From: Candidatus Atribacteria bacterium | GTDB taxonomy: Bacteria > Bipolaricaulota > Bipolaricaulia > UBA7950 > UBA9294 | Length of the DNA stretch: 48,472 bases | Direction of reading: 5' to 3' | Assembly (NCBI GenBank): GCA_004525685.1 | Contig: SPBW01000001.1 | Span: 1 to 48,472, forward strand | In this document: piece by piece, positions 8,790 through 16,960 of the stretch | How positions within the stretch are numbered: position 1 is the first letter of the stretch | Layout of the letters: each line of letters opens with the position of its first letter | The notes under the pieces: model-generated | The model's database searches: none | What the model was told of the DNA's origin: nothing | The model's input: only the letters and a program-made list of their open reading frames with translations | Translations under genes and position numbers: made by a program

Positions 8790-8850
8790 TAAGTGATGAC
8801 AAGCTCCAGGTATGATGGTATCCAATCAGTCGATGAAGCGAATCGGCGCT

Positions 8851-8873
8851 GTGGGATCTGAACGGGGTCCCAC
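8851..8873 (+). promoter_or_regulatory. Hairpin abutting the ribosome-binding site of the aldolase gene
   Basis: GTGGGA (8851-8856) pairs with TCCCAC (8868-8873), extendable by a G-U and a C-G pair. The stem ends 1 nt before the AGGAGG that serves the aldolase ATG at 8886, so it could modulate translation start. No known riboswitch is recognised. Confidence 0.35.
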
Positions 8874-8885
8874 GAGGAGGTCGTG

Positions 8886-9896
8886 ATGGCTTTTTGCGGC
8901 GGAGACAAACTACTGTCAGCCTACCAGCTGGCGCAGCGCGATGGCTACGCGTTCATGGCAAACAACGTGGCCGAGTCCAACATTTTCCTCGGGCTGCTGG
9001 CTGCCTATACGCAAGCGCGATCTGACTTGCTTGTGCAAATCAGCCCGGGTGCTGCCAAGTTTGCCGGAGGGGGAAACAAATTGGCTGGGTTGCGGGCGCT
9101 CTCCCTGATGATTCAGGAGATCGCGAGCGCCGCTCCGGTCTGCGTGTTCATCAACCTTGACCACTTCACGGTCGACGAGTGGGATCTTATTGAAGAAGCC
9201 ATCGAGCACCGCCTTGTTTCGTCGATTATGATTGATGCCTCCAAAGAGACGTTTGATGAGAACGTTCGAATCTGCAGAGAGGTGGCCGACCGAGCCGCGG
9301 GAACGGGCATCCTCATCGAGGCCGAGCTAGGCAAGATCAAGGGCGTCGAAGACGAAATCTCATCAGACGACGCGTTGTACACGGATCCTGATGAAGCCGT
9401 CGAATTCATTCAGCAGACCCGTGCCGACTTGCTGGCGATATCTGTCGGCACGCAGCATGGTGTGTCCAAGGGACGAACGCTCGATTTGCGTGTGGATCTG
9501 GCTGCCCGGATTCGAGATCGCCTGTCAGCAAACGGACTCCATACGCCGCTAGTTCTTCACGGATCCTCGGGACTCTTGCCTGAGCAAGTGCGACAAATGA
9601 TCGGCAATGGCATCTGCAAACTCAACAAAGACACCCAGTATCAGTATGTTTATGGGCGAGCGGCATGCGATTTCTACCGGGAACACGCCGATGCCATGAT
9701 TCCGCCCGCTGGTGTCGAGGATGACATCTTGAATTTGTTTTCGCAGTCTGAATGGAGCCCGGACAAGAAGTTCTTCGACCCGCGTGTGGTGGGACGCAGC
9801 ATCCAATCGAGCATTGGCGGCATCGCCGCTGAGCTCATTGCGCAGGCTGGCAGCGGCGGGAAGACGCTGGGATCCGATAAGGAGAGTGTGTCGTGA
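8886..9896 (+). CDS. fba: Class II fructose-bisphosphate aldolase
   Basis: Zinc-dependent aldolase that interconverts fructose 1,6-bisphosphate with glyceraldehyde 3-phosphate and dihydroxyacetone phosphate. The 336-residue protein has NLDHFT with the catalytic aspartate and first zinc histidine (D92, H93), the AELG...GVEDE motif starting near 146, the zinc histidines in GTQHG (H191) and LHGSSG (H225), and the substrate-binding NKDT (247-250). The closest subtype (tagatose or fructose) is not resolved from sequence. The start is the ATG at 8886, 5 nt after AGGAGG. It overlaps pfkA by 4 nt, so two consecutive glycolytic steps are co-translated. Confidence 0.93.
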   Translation: MAFCGGDKLLSAYQLAQRDGYAFMANNVAESNIFLGLLAAYTQARSDLLVQISPGAAKFAGGGNKLAGLRALSLMIQEIASAAPVCVFINLDHFTVDEWDLIEEAIEHRLVSSIMIDASKETFDENVRICREVADRAAGTGILIEAELGKIKGVEDEISSDDALYTDPDEAVEFIQQTRADLLAISVGTQHGVSKGRTLDLRVDLAARIRDRLSANGLHTPLVLHGSSGLLPEQVRQMIGNGICKLNKDTQYQYVYGRAACDFYREHADAMIPPAGVEDDILNLFSQSEWSPDKKFFDPRVVGRSIQSSIGGIAAELIAQAGSGGKTLGSDKESVS

Positions 9897-10918
9897 GAGT
9901 CGGCGTACTGACTGGTGGTGGCGATTCGCCAGGTATCAACGCGGCTATTCGGTCTCTTGTCCGGTTTGGCGCGACGCATGGCGTAGATGTGGTGGGATTT
10001 CTCGAAGGGTGGCGCGGGCCCATGGAGAATCTGGTCCAACCCATGACCATGGCTGATGTGTCGGGTATTCTGCACATCGGGGGAACGATTCTTGGTAGTT
10101 CGCGGACCAATCCATTCAATGAGACAGGCGGGCCGGAGAGAGTCATTCAGACGATGCAGGACAACGCCGTTGACTGCCTGGTTGCCATTGGCGGCGACGA
10201 TACGATGGGTGTTGCACATCGATTGGCTGGCTACGGTGTGAAGGCTATCGGCATTCCTCAGACGATTGACAATGACATTGCCCTCACTGACTACTCGCTG
10301 GGGTTCTTCTCAGCGCTGGAAGCCATCACAGATGCACTCGATCGCTTGCATACGACGGCGGCATCGCATCATCGTGTGCTCATCCTGGAGGTTATGGGAC
10401 GAGACGCAGGATGGCTCAGTTTGATGGGTGGCGTGGCTGGTGGCGCGGATGTCATTCTCATCCCCGAAGAACAGTTCAATGTGGATTCGATCTTCCAGAA
10501 GATCAAGCGCCGGGAACTGCTGAGGAAGCGGTTCAGCATTGTCATTGTTGCCGAAGGTGCAACGCCCGAAGGGCACGGCGGACAAGTTGTCGACGAAGCG
10601 GAAGTCGATGCATTCGGGCACATGCGATTGGGTGGAGTCGGGCAGTATATCGCCAATCGGCTGTCCGAGCGGATGAAGATGCCCGTCCGCGTGACCAATC
10701 TCGCCTATCTTCAGCGCGGCGGAAGTCCGGCTCCGTTCGATCGAATCCTCGCTACCCGATTCGGAGCCGCGGCCATCGAATTCGCTCTCGAAGGGACATT
10801 CGATGTCATGACAGCGCTTCATGGCATGAAGATCGAGGCTGTTCCACTTGGAGACGCGCTGGGACGGCCTCGCCCTGTTCCTGAAGGATTGCTGTATATG
10901 GTTGATCTGTTCGAGTAA
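9893..10918 (+). CDS. pfkA: 6-phosphofructokinase with atypical phosphoryl-donor residues
   Basis: Phosphorylates fructose 6-phosphate to fructose 1,6-bisphosphate, directly before the aldolase step. The 341-residue protein shows the donor loop GGGDSPG (8-14), the GGDDT loop (100-104), the catalytic PQTIDND (122-128, D126 as base) and MGRDAGW (168-174). Classic ATP enzymes have GGDGS and PGTIDND; PPi enzymes have GGDD/ED and PKTIDND. This protein has the PPi-type aspartate D103 but a glutamine, Q123, where either glycine or lysine is usual. It may use PPi, ATP or both. The GTG start overlaps the aldolase stop and is preceded by AAGGAGAG. Confidence 0.93.
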   Translation: MRVGVLTGGGDSPGINAAIRSLVRFGATHGVDVVGFLEGWRGPMENLVQPMTMADVSGILHIGGTILGSSRTNPFNETGGPERVIQTMQDNAVDCLVAIGGDDTMGVAHRLAGYGVKAIGIPQTIDNDIALTDYSLGFFSALEAITDALDRLHTTAASHHRVLILEVMGRDAGWLSLMGGVAGGADVILIPEEQFNVDSIFQKIKRRELLRKRFSIVIVAEGATPEGHGGQVVDEAEVDAFGHMRLGGVGQYIANRLSERMKMPVRVTNLAYLQRGGSPAPFDRILATRFGAAAIEFALEGTFDVMTALHGMKIEAVPLGDALGRPRPVPEGLLYMVDLFE

Positions 10919-10981
10919 CGCGGCTGCGAGGATGCACGTCTGCGAGTTGGCTCGCGTCCCAGAATGATGACCTCGGATGAG

Positions 10982-12790
10982 CTAGTTGCCTGGCTCCGCT
11001 AGCGCAATAATGCCCCGCTGGTTCTGGCCATCGACATAGACATTCATTCCTTGCGGCACGGTGTAATGAGTAATGAAGTCGTCTTGGAATGTGATCATCG
11101 ATTGGCGGAGCAGGTCGCGATTGAGGCGATCCCCGAATTCTTCATGAAAGGGCAAGTACAGCACACCGCTTGCCACCATGTCGGCATAGAAGTGCGTGCC
11201 ATATGACAGCTCGGGAGAGAATGTGGCTGTGGACATCTCGACGATCAATACGGCGCCTGAGATCTCATTGTATTGAGCAGGCACGCCGAGCTGCGGGTTG
11301 CTTGAGGCCCAGCGGCCCGGGCCAATGAGGATGTAAGGTTCATCAAGATCGTCGAGTTGATGATTGATCCTGCCCACTGCGCGTGCAATATCGAAGGCAT
11401 GATCCCAGCGATAGGCATCTGGATCGACGAACACGAGATGCCGAATGTTCTTCAGGGTTCCGTTTCCCAACACATTGCTGCACTCCATGACTCTTCTATC
11501 GGCGGGGATTTCGGGGATAGGTATCTCACGATGTTCAGGCCGAGCACCCAAGGGGCGAACCTGGAGTACGACGAAGAGCGGGGAACCGTGCTTGGATGCT
11601 TCAGGACTAGAGAAATCGACGGCGAATTCAATATCAATGGGATACTCAAGAAGTGCTTCTAGCGATGCCAACGTTTCGCGTACGAGTGGCGTGAAGGGCA
11701 TGATGGTCTGGCCTTCGATCAGTCGAGTGAATGAAGCGACAAACCGCTGATCTGAGGAGAGCATGGATGCTGCGGAGAACGGATCACGCAACGTTCCATC
11801 CTCATCGACGATGGAACAGATCCTCGTTAGCAGCGGATTCGAAAGCGTCTGGAGCTTGCGCTGGGTGAGTCGCCCAATCTCCATATCGAGCACATCCACG
11901 GTCTCTTGGGAGGCACGGATGATGGTGCGAACATCAGAGCCCTCGGGCCGTAGCCCGGGGAGCTTGGGAGAGAACACGCGGGCATATTCGCGCCCCACGG
12001 CCCTTGTTCCTGTGCCGACAACCAACCGCACGATCCCATCCTCAGGCTTGAGCCGCGTGGTCCAGGGGTAGTAGTTGATGGAGAAGGCCACGCCACCGAC
12101 AAGCGGGTAGAAGAGCCCGTGGCTGTATTGGCTGCCAATCATGTTCTGAACCAGGATGGCCATCTTCTCATTCCGCCAATCGAGGCCATGCCGTTTGCGA
12201 TAGGCGCGGGCATTGGGGCTGAATGTGGAAGCATACACCCGCTTGATGGTGTGTGTCAGGTCGGCCAAACGCTCTTCCATGGAGCCGCGATTCGACAGGA
12301 AGTCGGACAAGTAAATGCCGGCGAACGAATGATCCGTATTGTCTTCCATGACTGAAGATGATCGAACAGCCAGCGGACGAGACTCATGTTCCAGGAAACG
12401 AACCAGCGAATCCTCCCAGCTAGCAGGGAAGGGGCAGGACACAATCTGCTCGCCCAAGGATTCGAGTACGCTTTTGTCCGTACAGCCTGCTTTCACTGCG
12501 CTGGCAAGCTGATTCTGTGTCATGAAGTCATCGAAGATCTCAGTGGTGATGATGGTGGAGTCTGGGAAGCGCAGGCTCGATTGATACTGCGTCAGCTCTC
12601 CCCCCTTATGTAGGTAATCCATGACGAAGACAAGTCCGCGCGCCTTGCCGCCGATTTCGCCTGATCCGATCAAATGCACCTGCGGCGGAAGCTCGTCTTC
12701 TGTGAATCGATAGCGACCGTCAGCGTCTTGACCATACTCAAAGAAGCGCAGGGGTTGAATCGTGTCATGCAGATGGTCGTATGATGACAT
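10982..12790 (-). CDS. PEP/pyruvate-binding (PPDK_N, ATP-grasp) domain protein
   Basis: A 602-residue protein with the N-terminal nucleotide-binding half of PEP synthase/pyruvate phosphate dikinase: GGKARGL (48-54), LAVRSSSVMED (140-150) with the conserved arginine and serines, and a closing LQVRPL. The swivelling phosphohistidine domain and PEP/pyruvate barrel of true dikinases are absent. A C-terminal domain carries ILIGPGRWASSNPQLG and a YNEISGAVLIVE segment that I have seen in other proteins annotated only as PEP/pyruvate-binding. It may use ATP to phosphorylate a partner, but substrate and role are unknown. The start is the ATG at 12790 behind GAGGT; a start 18 codons upstream lacks this site. 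Confidence 0.75.
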   Translation of the reverse strand: MSSYDHLHDTIQPLRFFEYGQDADGRYRFTEDELPPQVHLIGSGEIGGKARGLVFVMDYLHKGGELTQYQSSLRFPDSTIITTEIFDDFMTQNQLASAVKAGCTDKSVLESLGEQIVSCPFPASWEDSLVRFLEHESRPLAVRSSSVMEDNTDHSFAGIYLSDFLSNRGSMEERLADLTHTIKRVYASTFSPNARAYRKRHGLDWRNEKMAILVQNMIGSQYSHGLFYPLVGGVAFSINYYPWTTRLKPEDGIVRLVVGTGTRAVGREYARVFSPKLPGLRPEGSDVRTIIRASQETVDVLDMEIGRLTQRKLQTLSNPLLTRICSIVDEDGTLRDPFSAASMLSSDQRFVASFTRLIEGQTIMPFTPLVRETLASLEALLEYPIDIEFAVDFSSPEASKHGSPLFVVLQVRPLGARPEHREIPIPEIPADRRVMECSNVLGNGTLKNIRHLVFVDPDAYRWDHAFDIARAVGRINHQLDDLDEPYILIGPGRWASSNPQLGVPAQYNEISGAVLIVEMSTATFSPELSYGTHFYADMVASGVLYLPFHEEFGDRLNRDLLRQSMITFQDDFITHYTVPQGMNVYVDGQNQRGIIALAEPGN

Positions 12791-12906
12791 GTTTACCTCA
12801 GCCTTCGTTGATGCTCTGGATCCATTCCGTCGGGAGAAACTCAACGCAATCTTACGCTACTTTGCCTGCACCCGCGCAGAGCCCGCACGGGTGCGGAAGA
12901 AGGCGA

Positions 12907-12930
12907 ACTCCCGCAGTGACCTGCGGGAGT
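12907..12930 (-). terminator. Terminator of the ribF-to-oxidoreductase operon
   Basis: A perfect 10-bp stem (12907-12916 with 12921-12930) with a 4-nt loop, followed on the minus strand by UUCGCCUUCUUCC. It lies 52 nt after the gamma-subunit stop codon. A second weaker G+C hairpin sits near 12866-12898. Confidence 0.65.
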
Positions 12931-12981
12931 CGCGATCGATTCTTATGTCCAGCACAATATGATTGTTCGAGAGGGTGCCTC

Positions 12982-13521
12982 TTAGAGCGCGTTGTAGCCG
13001 GCGTCGAGTGCTCGTTCGTTCATTTCGATGAACTTCTCTTTGCCGGACTCGCGCATGGACTGGGCCATGGTGTCCTTCACAACCTGTAGTGGAAGTGTGC
13101 CAGAGGCCTTCACATATGCCCCCAGTGCCACCATGTTGATGGCGCGTGGATTGCCGACCTCATCGCGCGCGATCTCGTTCATGTCGAGATAGAAGGCGTT
13201 GACATCGGTTCGATCGACTTGACGATCGATGAGAGAACGATTAACCACGATGTGTCCGCCTGCTGCGATGGTCTGTTCAAACTTGTCCAGTGACGGCAGA
13301 TTCATCGCGATCAAGGCCGTTGCCTCGTCGACAATCGGCGATCCGACAAGCTCGTCTGACAATACGACCGTGCAATTGGCTGTTCCGCCCCGCATCTCGG
13401 GGCCGTACGACGGGAGCCACGTAACCTCCAGCCCATGATTCATGCCAGCTTGTGCCAGAATCTTGCCAGCAAGAATGACGCCTTGTCCTCCGAATCCAGA
13501 GATAATGATTGAGCGTTCCAT
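12982..13521 (-). CDS. 2-oxoacid:ferredoxin oxidoreductase, gamma subunit (VOR/KOR type)
   Basis: A 179-residue gamma subunit of the heterotetrameric 2-oxoacid:ferredoxin oxidoreductase, which contacts the CoA side of the complex. It begins with the family's IISGFGGQGVILAGK and contains WLPSYGPEMRGGTANC. The ATG at 13521 follows GGGGGT and lies 1 nt after the beta-subunit stop, so longer upstream starts are rejected. It is the last gene of the operon and is followed by a strong hairpin. The complex converts a 2-oxoacid and CoA to acyl-CoA, CO2 and reduced ferredoxin in anaerobes. Confidence 0.93.
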   Translation of the reverse strand: MERSIIISGFGGQGVILAGKILAQAGMNHGLEVTWLPSYGPEMRGGTANCTVVLSDELVGSPIVDEATALIAMNLPSLDKFEQTIAAGGHIVVNRSLIDRQVDRTDVNAFYLDMNEIARDEVGNPRAINMVALGAYVKASGTLPLQVVKDTMAQSMRESGKEKFIEMNERALDAGYNAL

Positions 13522-13522
13522 G

Positions 13523-14281
13523 CTACCCCCTATCGACGAGGTCACCCAGAGGGAAGACCTTGGTGACTGTTTCGGCAACGTGTGTATTGGACTGCACCGG
13601 TGACATGCGCCAATTGGTGGGACATGTGGACAGAATCTCCACCAAGGAGTATCCCTTGCCTTCAACTTGGTATTGGAATGCTTTCTTGACCGCCTTGGTT
13701 GTCTCCATAATGTGCTTCGTATCGAACAGAGCTTGTCGGGTCACATACGCGGGAGCATCGAGTGTGGCGATCATCTCAGAGAACCGAATGGGATACCCCG
13801 CCACTCGTGGATCTCTGCCCTCGGGTGTTGTCGTTGTCTTCTGATCGACCAATGTCGTCGGCGCCATCTCGCCGCCCGTCATGCCGTAGATCTGATTGTT
13901 GACGAAGATGACAGTGATGTTCTCTCCGCGGTTGGCGGCGTGAATGGATTCGGCCGTTCCGATACTCGCGAAGTCTCCATCTCCTTGGTACGAGAACACG
14001 ATCAACTCAGGTCGAGCGCGTTTGATTCCGGTTGCCACGGCACAAGCACGGCCATGAGGTACTTGCTGCGAGTCCGCTTTGTACCACAAATAGGAAAACA
14101 CAGAGCATCCAACAGGAGCAATGCCCACTGTGCGTTCGACGATGCCCAGCTCGTCCATCACATTGCCGATGATGCGAGTAATGATGCCGTGATGACAGCC
14201 GGGACAATACGTGAATCTGGCGTCGGTCAGGCTCTGTGGACGTTCGAAAACCTTCACCATGTTCTCAAGATTAGCGGACAT
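13523..14281 (-). CDS. 2-oxoacid:ferredoxin oxidoreductase, beta (TPP-binding) subunit
   Basis: A 252-residue thiamine-pyrophosphate-binding subunit. YCPGCHHG near residue 25 is the usual opening; the TPP/Mg motif runs from QGDGDFASIG to VNNQIYGMTGG, followed by MAPTT. The arrangement and similarity fit the VOR/KOR group better than pyruvate oxidoreductase (PorB). It starts at the ATG at 14281 with GAGGTGA upstream, overlapping the alpha-subunit gene by 11 nt. Confidence 0.94.
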   Translation of the reverse strand: MSANLENMVKVFERPQSLTDARFTYCPGCHHGIITRIIGNVMDELGIVERTVGIAPVGCSVFSYLWYKADSQQVPHGRACAVATGIKRARPELIVFSYQGDGDFASIGTAESIHAANRGENITVIFVNNQIYGMTGGEMAPTTLVDQKTTTTPEGRDPRVAGYPIRFSEMIATLDAPAYVTRQALFDTKHIMETTKAVKKAFQYQVEGKGYSLVEILSTCPTNWRMSPVQSNTHVAETVTKVFPLGDLVDRG

Positions 14282-15326
14282 GTTTCTTCACCTCGTTCAG
14301 GATCGACCGCGGCGTCGGGACGATTCCCCCTGTTTCCCCGAAGAAGGGGGTAGCCGCGCGCTCTGCGACGGCTAGACGAACGTCTTCCCACATCTGGCCT
14401 GCGCTCATTTCTACAGTCAGCACGGTGTGAACCTGCTGAGACAGCCTCTTGAGAGGTTCGTAGGGGTAAGGCCACAGTGTGATGGGACGGAATAGGCCAA
14501 CCTTGATGCCCTCGGCACGCGCCATGCGCACCACGGACTTGCAGATGCGGCCAATCGTGCCATGGGCAGCTATAACGATGTCGGCATCCTCGGTCTCGTA
14601 TTCCTCGTAGCGGATCTCGTTCTCAGTGATCGTGCGGTATTTGGACTGGAGGTCAAGATTCATCTGCTTGAGATCATCAGGATCCATCTCGAAGCTGAGA
14701 ATGATATTGGGAGCTCTGCCCTTGGCTCCTGTCGTCGCCCAGTCTTTTGCTGGCAAGCTGGCCGGATCAATCGGATCGGGAAGCTCGACGGGCTCCATCA
14801 TCTGCCCTAACAGACCATCTGCCAGGATCATGACTGGAATGCGATATTGGTCAGCGAGCTCGAATGCCAGCATCGTCAACTCGCCTGCTTCGGGCACAGT
14901 CGAAGGCCCAAGCACGATCAAGTGATAGTCGCCGTGTCCGCCACCCTTGGTCGCTTGGAAGTAGTCGCACTGCGAAGGCGCGATGTTCCCCAATCCGGGG
15001 CCGCCGCGGACGATATTCACGATAACGCAAGGCAGGCTGGCACCAGCAAGATACGAGATGCCCTCTTGCTTCAGGCTGATACCTGGAGACGATGACGAGG
15101 TCATGGTGCGAACGCCAGCTCCGGCAGCGCCATAGACCATGCTGATCGCAGCAATCTCGGACTCCGCTTGTATGAACGTTCGTCCTAGGCGAGGCATGTT
15201 CAGCGCCATGTGTTCCAGTAATTCGGCCTGTGGCGTAATCGGATAGGCGAAGTAGCACTGGCATCCAGCTCGAATTGCCGCCTCTGCGATTACTTCGTTG
15301 CCACGCAACAACAGTCGTTCACCCAT
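14271..15326 (-). CDS. vorB: 2-oxoacid:ferredoxin oxidoreductase, alpha subunit (VorB-like, 2-oxoisovalerate)
   Basis: A 351-residue alpha subunit that binds the substrate and shields the TPP site. Diagnostic stretches are AYPITPQAELLEHM, QAESEIAAISMVYG, TSSSSPGISLKQEG and RGGPGLGNIAPSQ, which match proteins annotated as VorB (3-methyl-2-oxobutanoate:ferredoxin oxidoreductase). Members of this group also act on 2-oxoglutarate or other 2-oxoacids, so branched-chain specificity is only likely. The ATG at 15326 is 5 nt after AAGGAG; two GTG codons upstream overlap that site. Amino-acid fermentation is the natural role, giving acyl-CoA and reduced ferredoxin. Confidence 0.93.
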   Translation of the reverse strand: MGERLLLRGNEVIAEAAIRAGCQCYFAYPITPQAELLEHMALNMPRLGRTFIQAESEIAAISMVYGAAGAGVRTMTSSSSPGISLKQEGISYLAGASLPCVIVNIVRGGPGLGNIAPSQCDYFQATKGGGHGDYHLIVLGPSTVPEAGELTMLAFELADQYRIPVMILADGLLGQMMEPVELPDPIDPASLPAKDWATTGAKGRAPNIILSFEMDPDDLKQMNLDLQSKYRTITENEIRYEEYETEDADIVIAAHGTIGRICKSVVRMARAEGIKVGLFRPITLWPYPYEPLKRLSQQVHTVLTVEMSAGQMWEDVRLAVAERAATPFFGETGGIVPTPRSILNEVKKHVR

Positions 15327-15335
15327 CACCACTCC

Positions 15336-15560
15336 TTAACTGGGGACTTTCTCTCGATAGACCTCAATGACGATGTCAGGACACGTCATCGCGCAGAACG
15401 TACATCCAATGCAGTCATCGGGGTTGGCCATGTAGGCAACGTTGTACCCGCTCTTGTTGAGCTGACCTGAGAAGGCCAAGACCTTCTTTGGGCATGCGGC
15501 AATACATAGACCGCAGCCCTTACATCGTTCTGTGTCGAAGACGACGGTTCCTCTCGGCAT
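15336..15560 (-). CDS. 2-oxoacid:ferredoxin oxidoreductase, delta (2x[4Fe-4S] ferredoxin) subunit
   Basis: A 74-residue ferredoxin-like subunit with two CxxCxxCxxxC clusters (C13, C16, C19, C23 and C50, C53, C56, C60). It relays electrons from the TPP centre to external ferredoxin. It is first of the four oxidoreductase genes in the order delta, alpha, beta, gamma, starts at an ATG behind GGGAGG, and lies 11 nt after the S1-like gene, so it appears to share its transcript. Confidence 0.95.
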   Translation of the reverse strand: MPRGTVVFDTERCKGCGLCIAACPKKVLAFSGQLNKSGYNVAYMANPDDCIGCTFCAMTCPDIVIEVYREKVPS

Positions 15561-15571
15561 GAAAACCTCCC

Positions 15572-16042
15572 CTACGATCTGGAGTAGAATTCTTCGTCCA
15601 AACGCTTCGCTCGATTTCTTCTCAGCTTCTCAAGACTCTTCTCGACTCGATCAAGCCACTGCTGGATGTGTCGCTCGTCTAGCGTGGGGACGACCTCATC
15701 GCGCGTAATGGATGTTGGATGATGCAGTGTCAACGCGCTCTGTAGTCGATCGACGTCATGTTCGAAAGAGAGTGGCTCGCTTGCTGAATCCGAGATGGAG
15801 ACGAGGGAGAGCAAGGTATCCTCTCCTTCATTGGAGGCAAGAACTCGAAATAGCCCGCGCTGACCAAGTTGTAGTGGAGTTGGATCCGCTTGATCTGGCA
15901 TCCTCGCAAGGAATCCGATTGCATCGGTCGCCAGCCGAATACGAACGCGGGTTTCCTCCAAGCCGACAATCTCGCCATCCAACGCAATGCCCTGCGAAAT
16001 GGGACCAGGGCGTTCGAGCTCGGGCTTCGTGTTCTCAGTCAA
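15572..16042 (-). CDS. Uncharacterised small protein with S1-like N-terminal region
   Basis: I do not recognise this 156-residue protein with certainty. Residues about 18-85 look like an OB/S1-type beta barrel (GEIVGLEETRVRIRL, AIGFLARM, GQRGLFRVLA, LLSLVSI), a fold usually binding RNA. A linker of about 30 residues follows, then a charged helix (about 125-156) rich in Arg and Lys that could touch nucleic acid. It sits between rpmB (20 nt upstream) and the oxidoreductase genes (11 nt downstream). The start is probably TTG with GGGGG about 9 nt upstream; no ATG or GTG is well placed. A ribosome- or RNA-related role is a guess from its neighbours. Confidence 0.6.
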   Translation of the reverse strand: MTENTKPELERPGPISQGIALDGEIVGLEETRVRIRLATDAIGFLARMPDQADPTPLQLGQRGLFRVLASNEGEDTLLSLVSISDSASEPLSFEHDVDRLQSALTLHHPTSITRDEVVPTLDERHIQQWLDRVEKSLEKLRRNRAKRLDEEFYSRS

Positions 16043-16062
16043 GCTGTCGATCCCCCAGTGAC

Positions 16063-16254
16063 CTAGGCTGCCTTGACGACCTTATCAGACTTGATGCACC
16101 TTGTGCATGCGCGAATCCACTTCTTCTTTCCGCCAACTATGGCATGAACCCGCTGCAGATTCGGAGCCCAGACACGCCGGGTATGCCGGAGCGAATGGCT
16201 TACTTTGTTTCCGACAACCGGCCGCTTGCCACAGATTTCACAGACTCTAGACAT
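16063..16254 (-). CDS. rpmB: 50S ribosomal protein bL28 (zinc-binding form)
   Basis: A 63-residue bL28 of the zinc-containing (C+) type, with C5, C8, C50 and C53 as ligands and the conserved GNKVSHSLRHTRR core. The start ATG follows GAGGTGA at 8 nt. It lies 12 nt after tsaB in the ribF operon. Confidence 0.97.
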   Translation of the reverse strand: MSRVCEICGKRPVVGNKVSHSLRHTRRVWAPNLQRVHAIVGGKKKWIRACTRCIKSDKVVKAA

Positions 16255-16266
16255 ATTGTTGTCACC

Positions 16267-16926
16267 TCACGCTGCCTTCCCTCCGATCAGGAGGGGTTCT
16301 ACATACAAGGGCTCAACCGAGTAGAGCTGGTCGGCCACGAAGTTCTTGCTGCCCCATTGAGCAACTGCCAAGGGTGAGGGCTGGTTGAACGCCTCAGGCG
16401 CGATGCGTACGTGTTCCAACGAACGCAGACGCACTTCCAGTCGAGGTGCGCCGCTACCAACCAACCAGAGCTCACGCTCCTCTTGACCCAAACGCGCGAT
16501 CAGCTCCGCCTCCCGCATGACTGCGGTCGGCCCTTTGGGTCGCGAGCCACCAAACCATCTTACGTAGTACAAGTCACGTCGACTTGAAAGCACCACACAA
16601 ACGCGCTGGCGCTCTTCCACGAACCGTCTGTACACCAGCGTGCCATCGACTCCGACGAGCGGAATCTCGAGAGACTGGCAGAGACCTTTCATGGCAGCCA
16701 GTCCGATTCGAAGGCCCGTAAAGGATCCAGGCCCGCGATTGATGCTGACCAAGTCGACCTGGCTCTTGTCGACACTGCTTGCTTCCATCAACTCTTCAAT
16801 CAATGGGAACAAGCTTTCGGCATGCGACAACGGAGTATCCATCATCCGCGTCTGCGAAAGGCGGCCTTCATCATACAGTGCGACGCCGCCCAATGACTCA
16901 GATGTGTCTACTCCCAGCGTCAACAT
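16267..16926 (-). CDS. tsaB: tRNA threonylcarbamoyladenosine biosynthesis protein TsaB
   Basis: The ASKHA-fold partner of TsaD needed for N6-threonylcarbamoyladenosine at position 37 of ANN-decoding tRNAs. The protein opens with LTLGVDTSE, has the SHAESLFPLI region, and NRGPGSFTGLRIGLA near 62-76, the TsaB signature. The length of 219 residues is usual. Homologues begin right at the first strand, so I chose the ATG at 16926. An ATG at 16959, one nucleotide after the ribF stop, would add 11 residues and favour reinitiation; neither has a strong ribosome-binding site. It lies between ribF and rpmB. Confidence 0.93.
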   Translation of the reverse strand: MLTLGVDTSESLGGVALYDEGRLSQTRMMDTPLSHAESLFPLIEELMEASSVDKSQVDLVSINRGPGSFTGLRIGLAAMKGLCQSLEIPLVGVDGTLVYRRFVEERQRVCVVLSSRRDLYYVRWFGGSRPKGPTAVMREAELIARLGQEERELWLVGSGAPRLEVRLRSLEHVRIAPEAFNQPSPLAVAQWGSKNFVADQLYSVEPLYVEPLLIGGKAA

Positions 16927-16960
16927 GCTGACCAAATGGTAGGTGACGCAAGTGCGCATT

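Noticed and set aside
8772..8873. Riboswitch before the aldolase gene
   Set aside because: Two simple hairpins are seen, but no known ligand-binding core motif.
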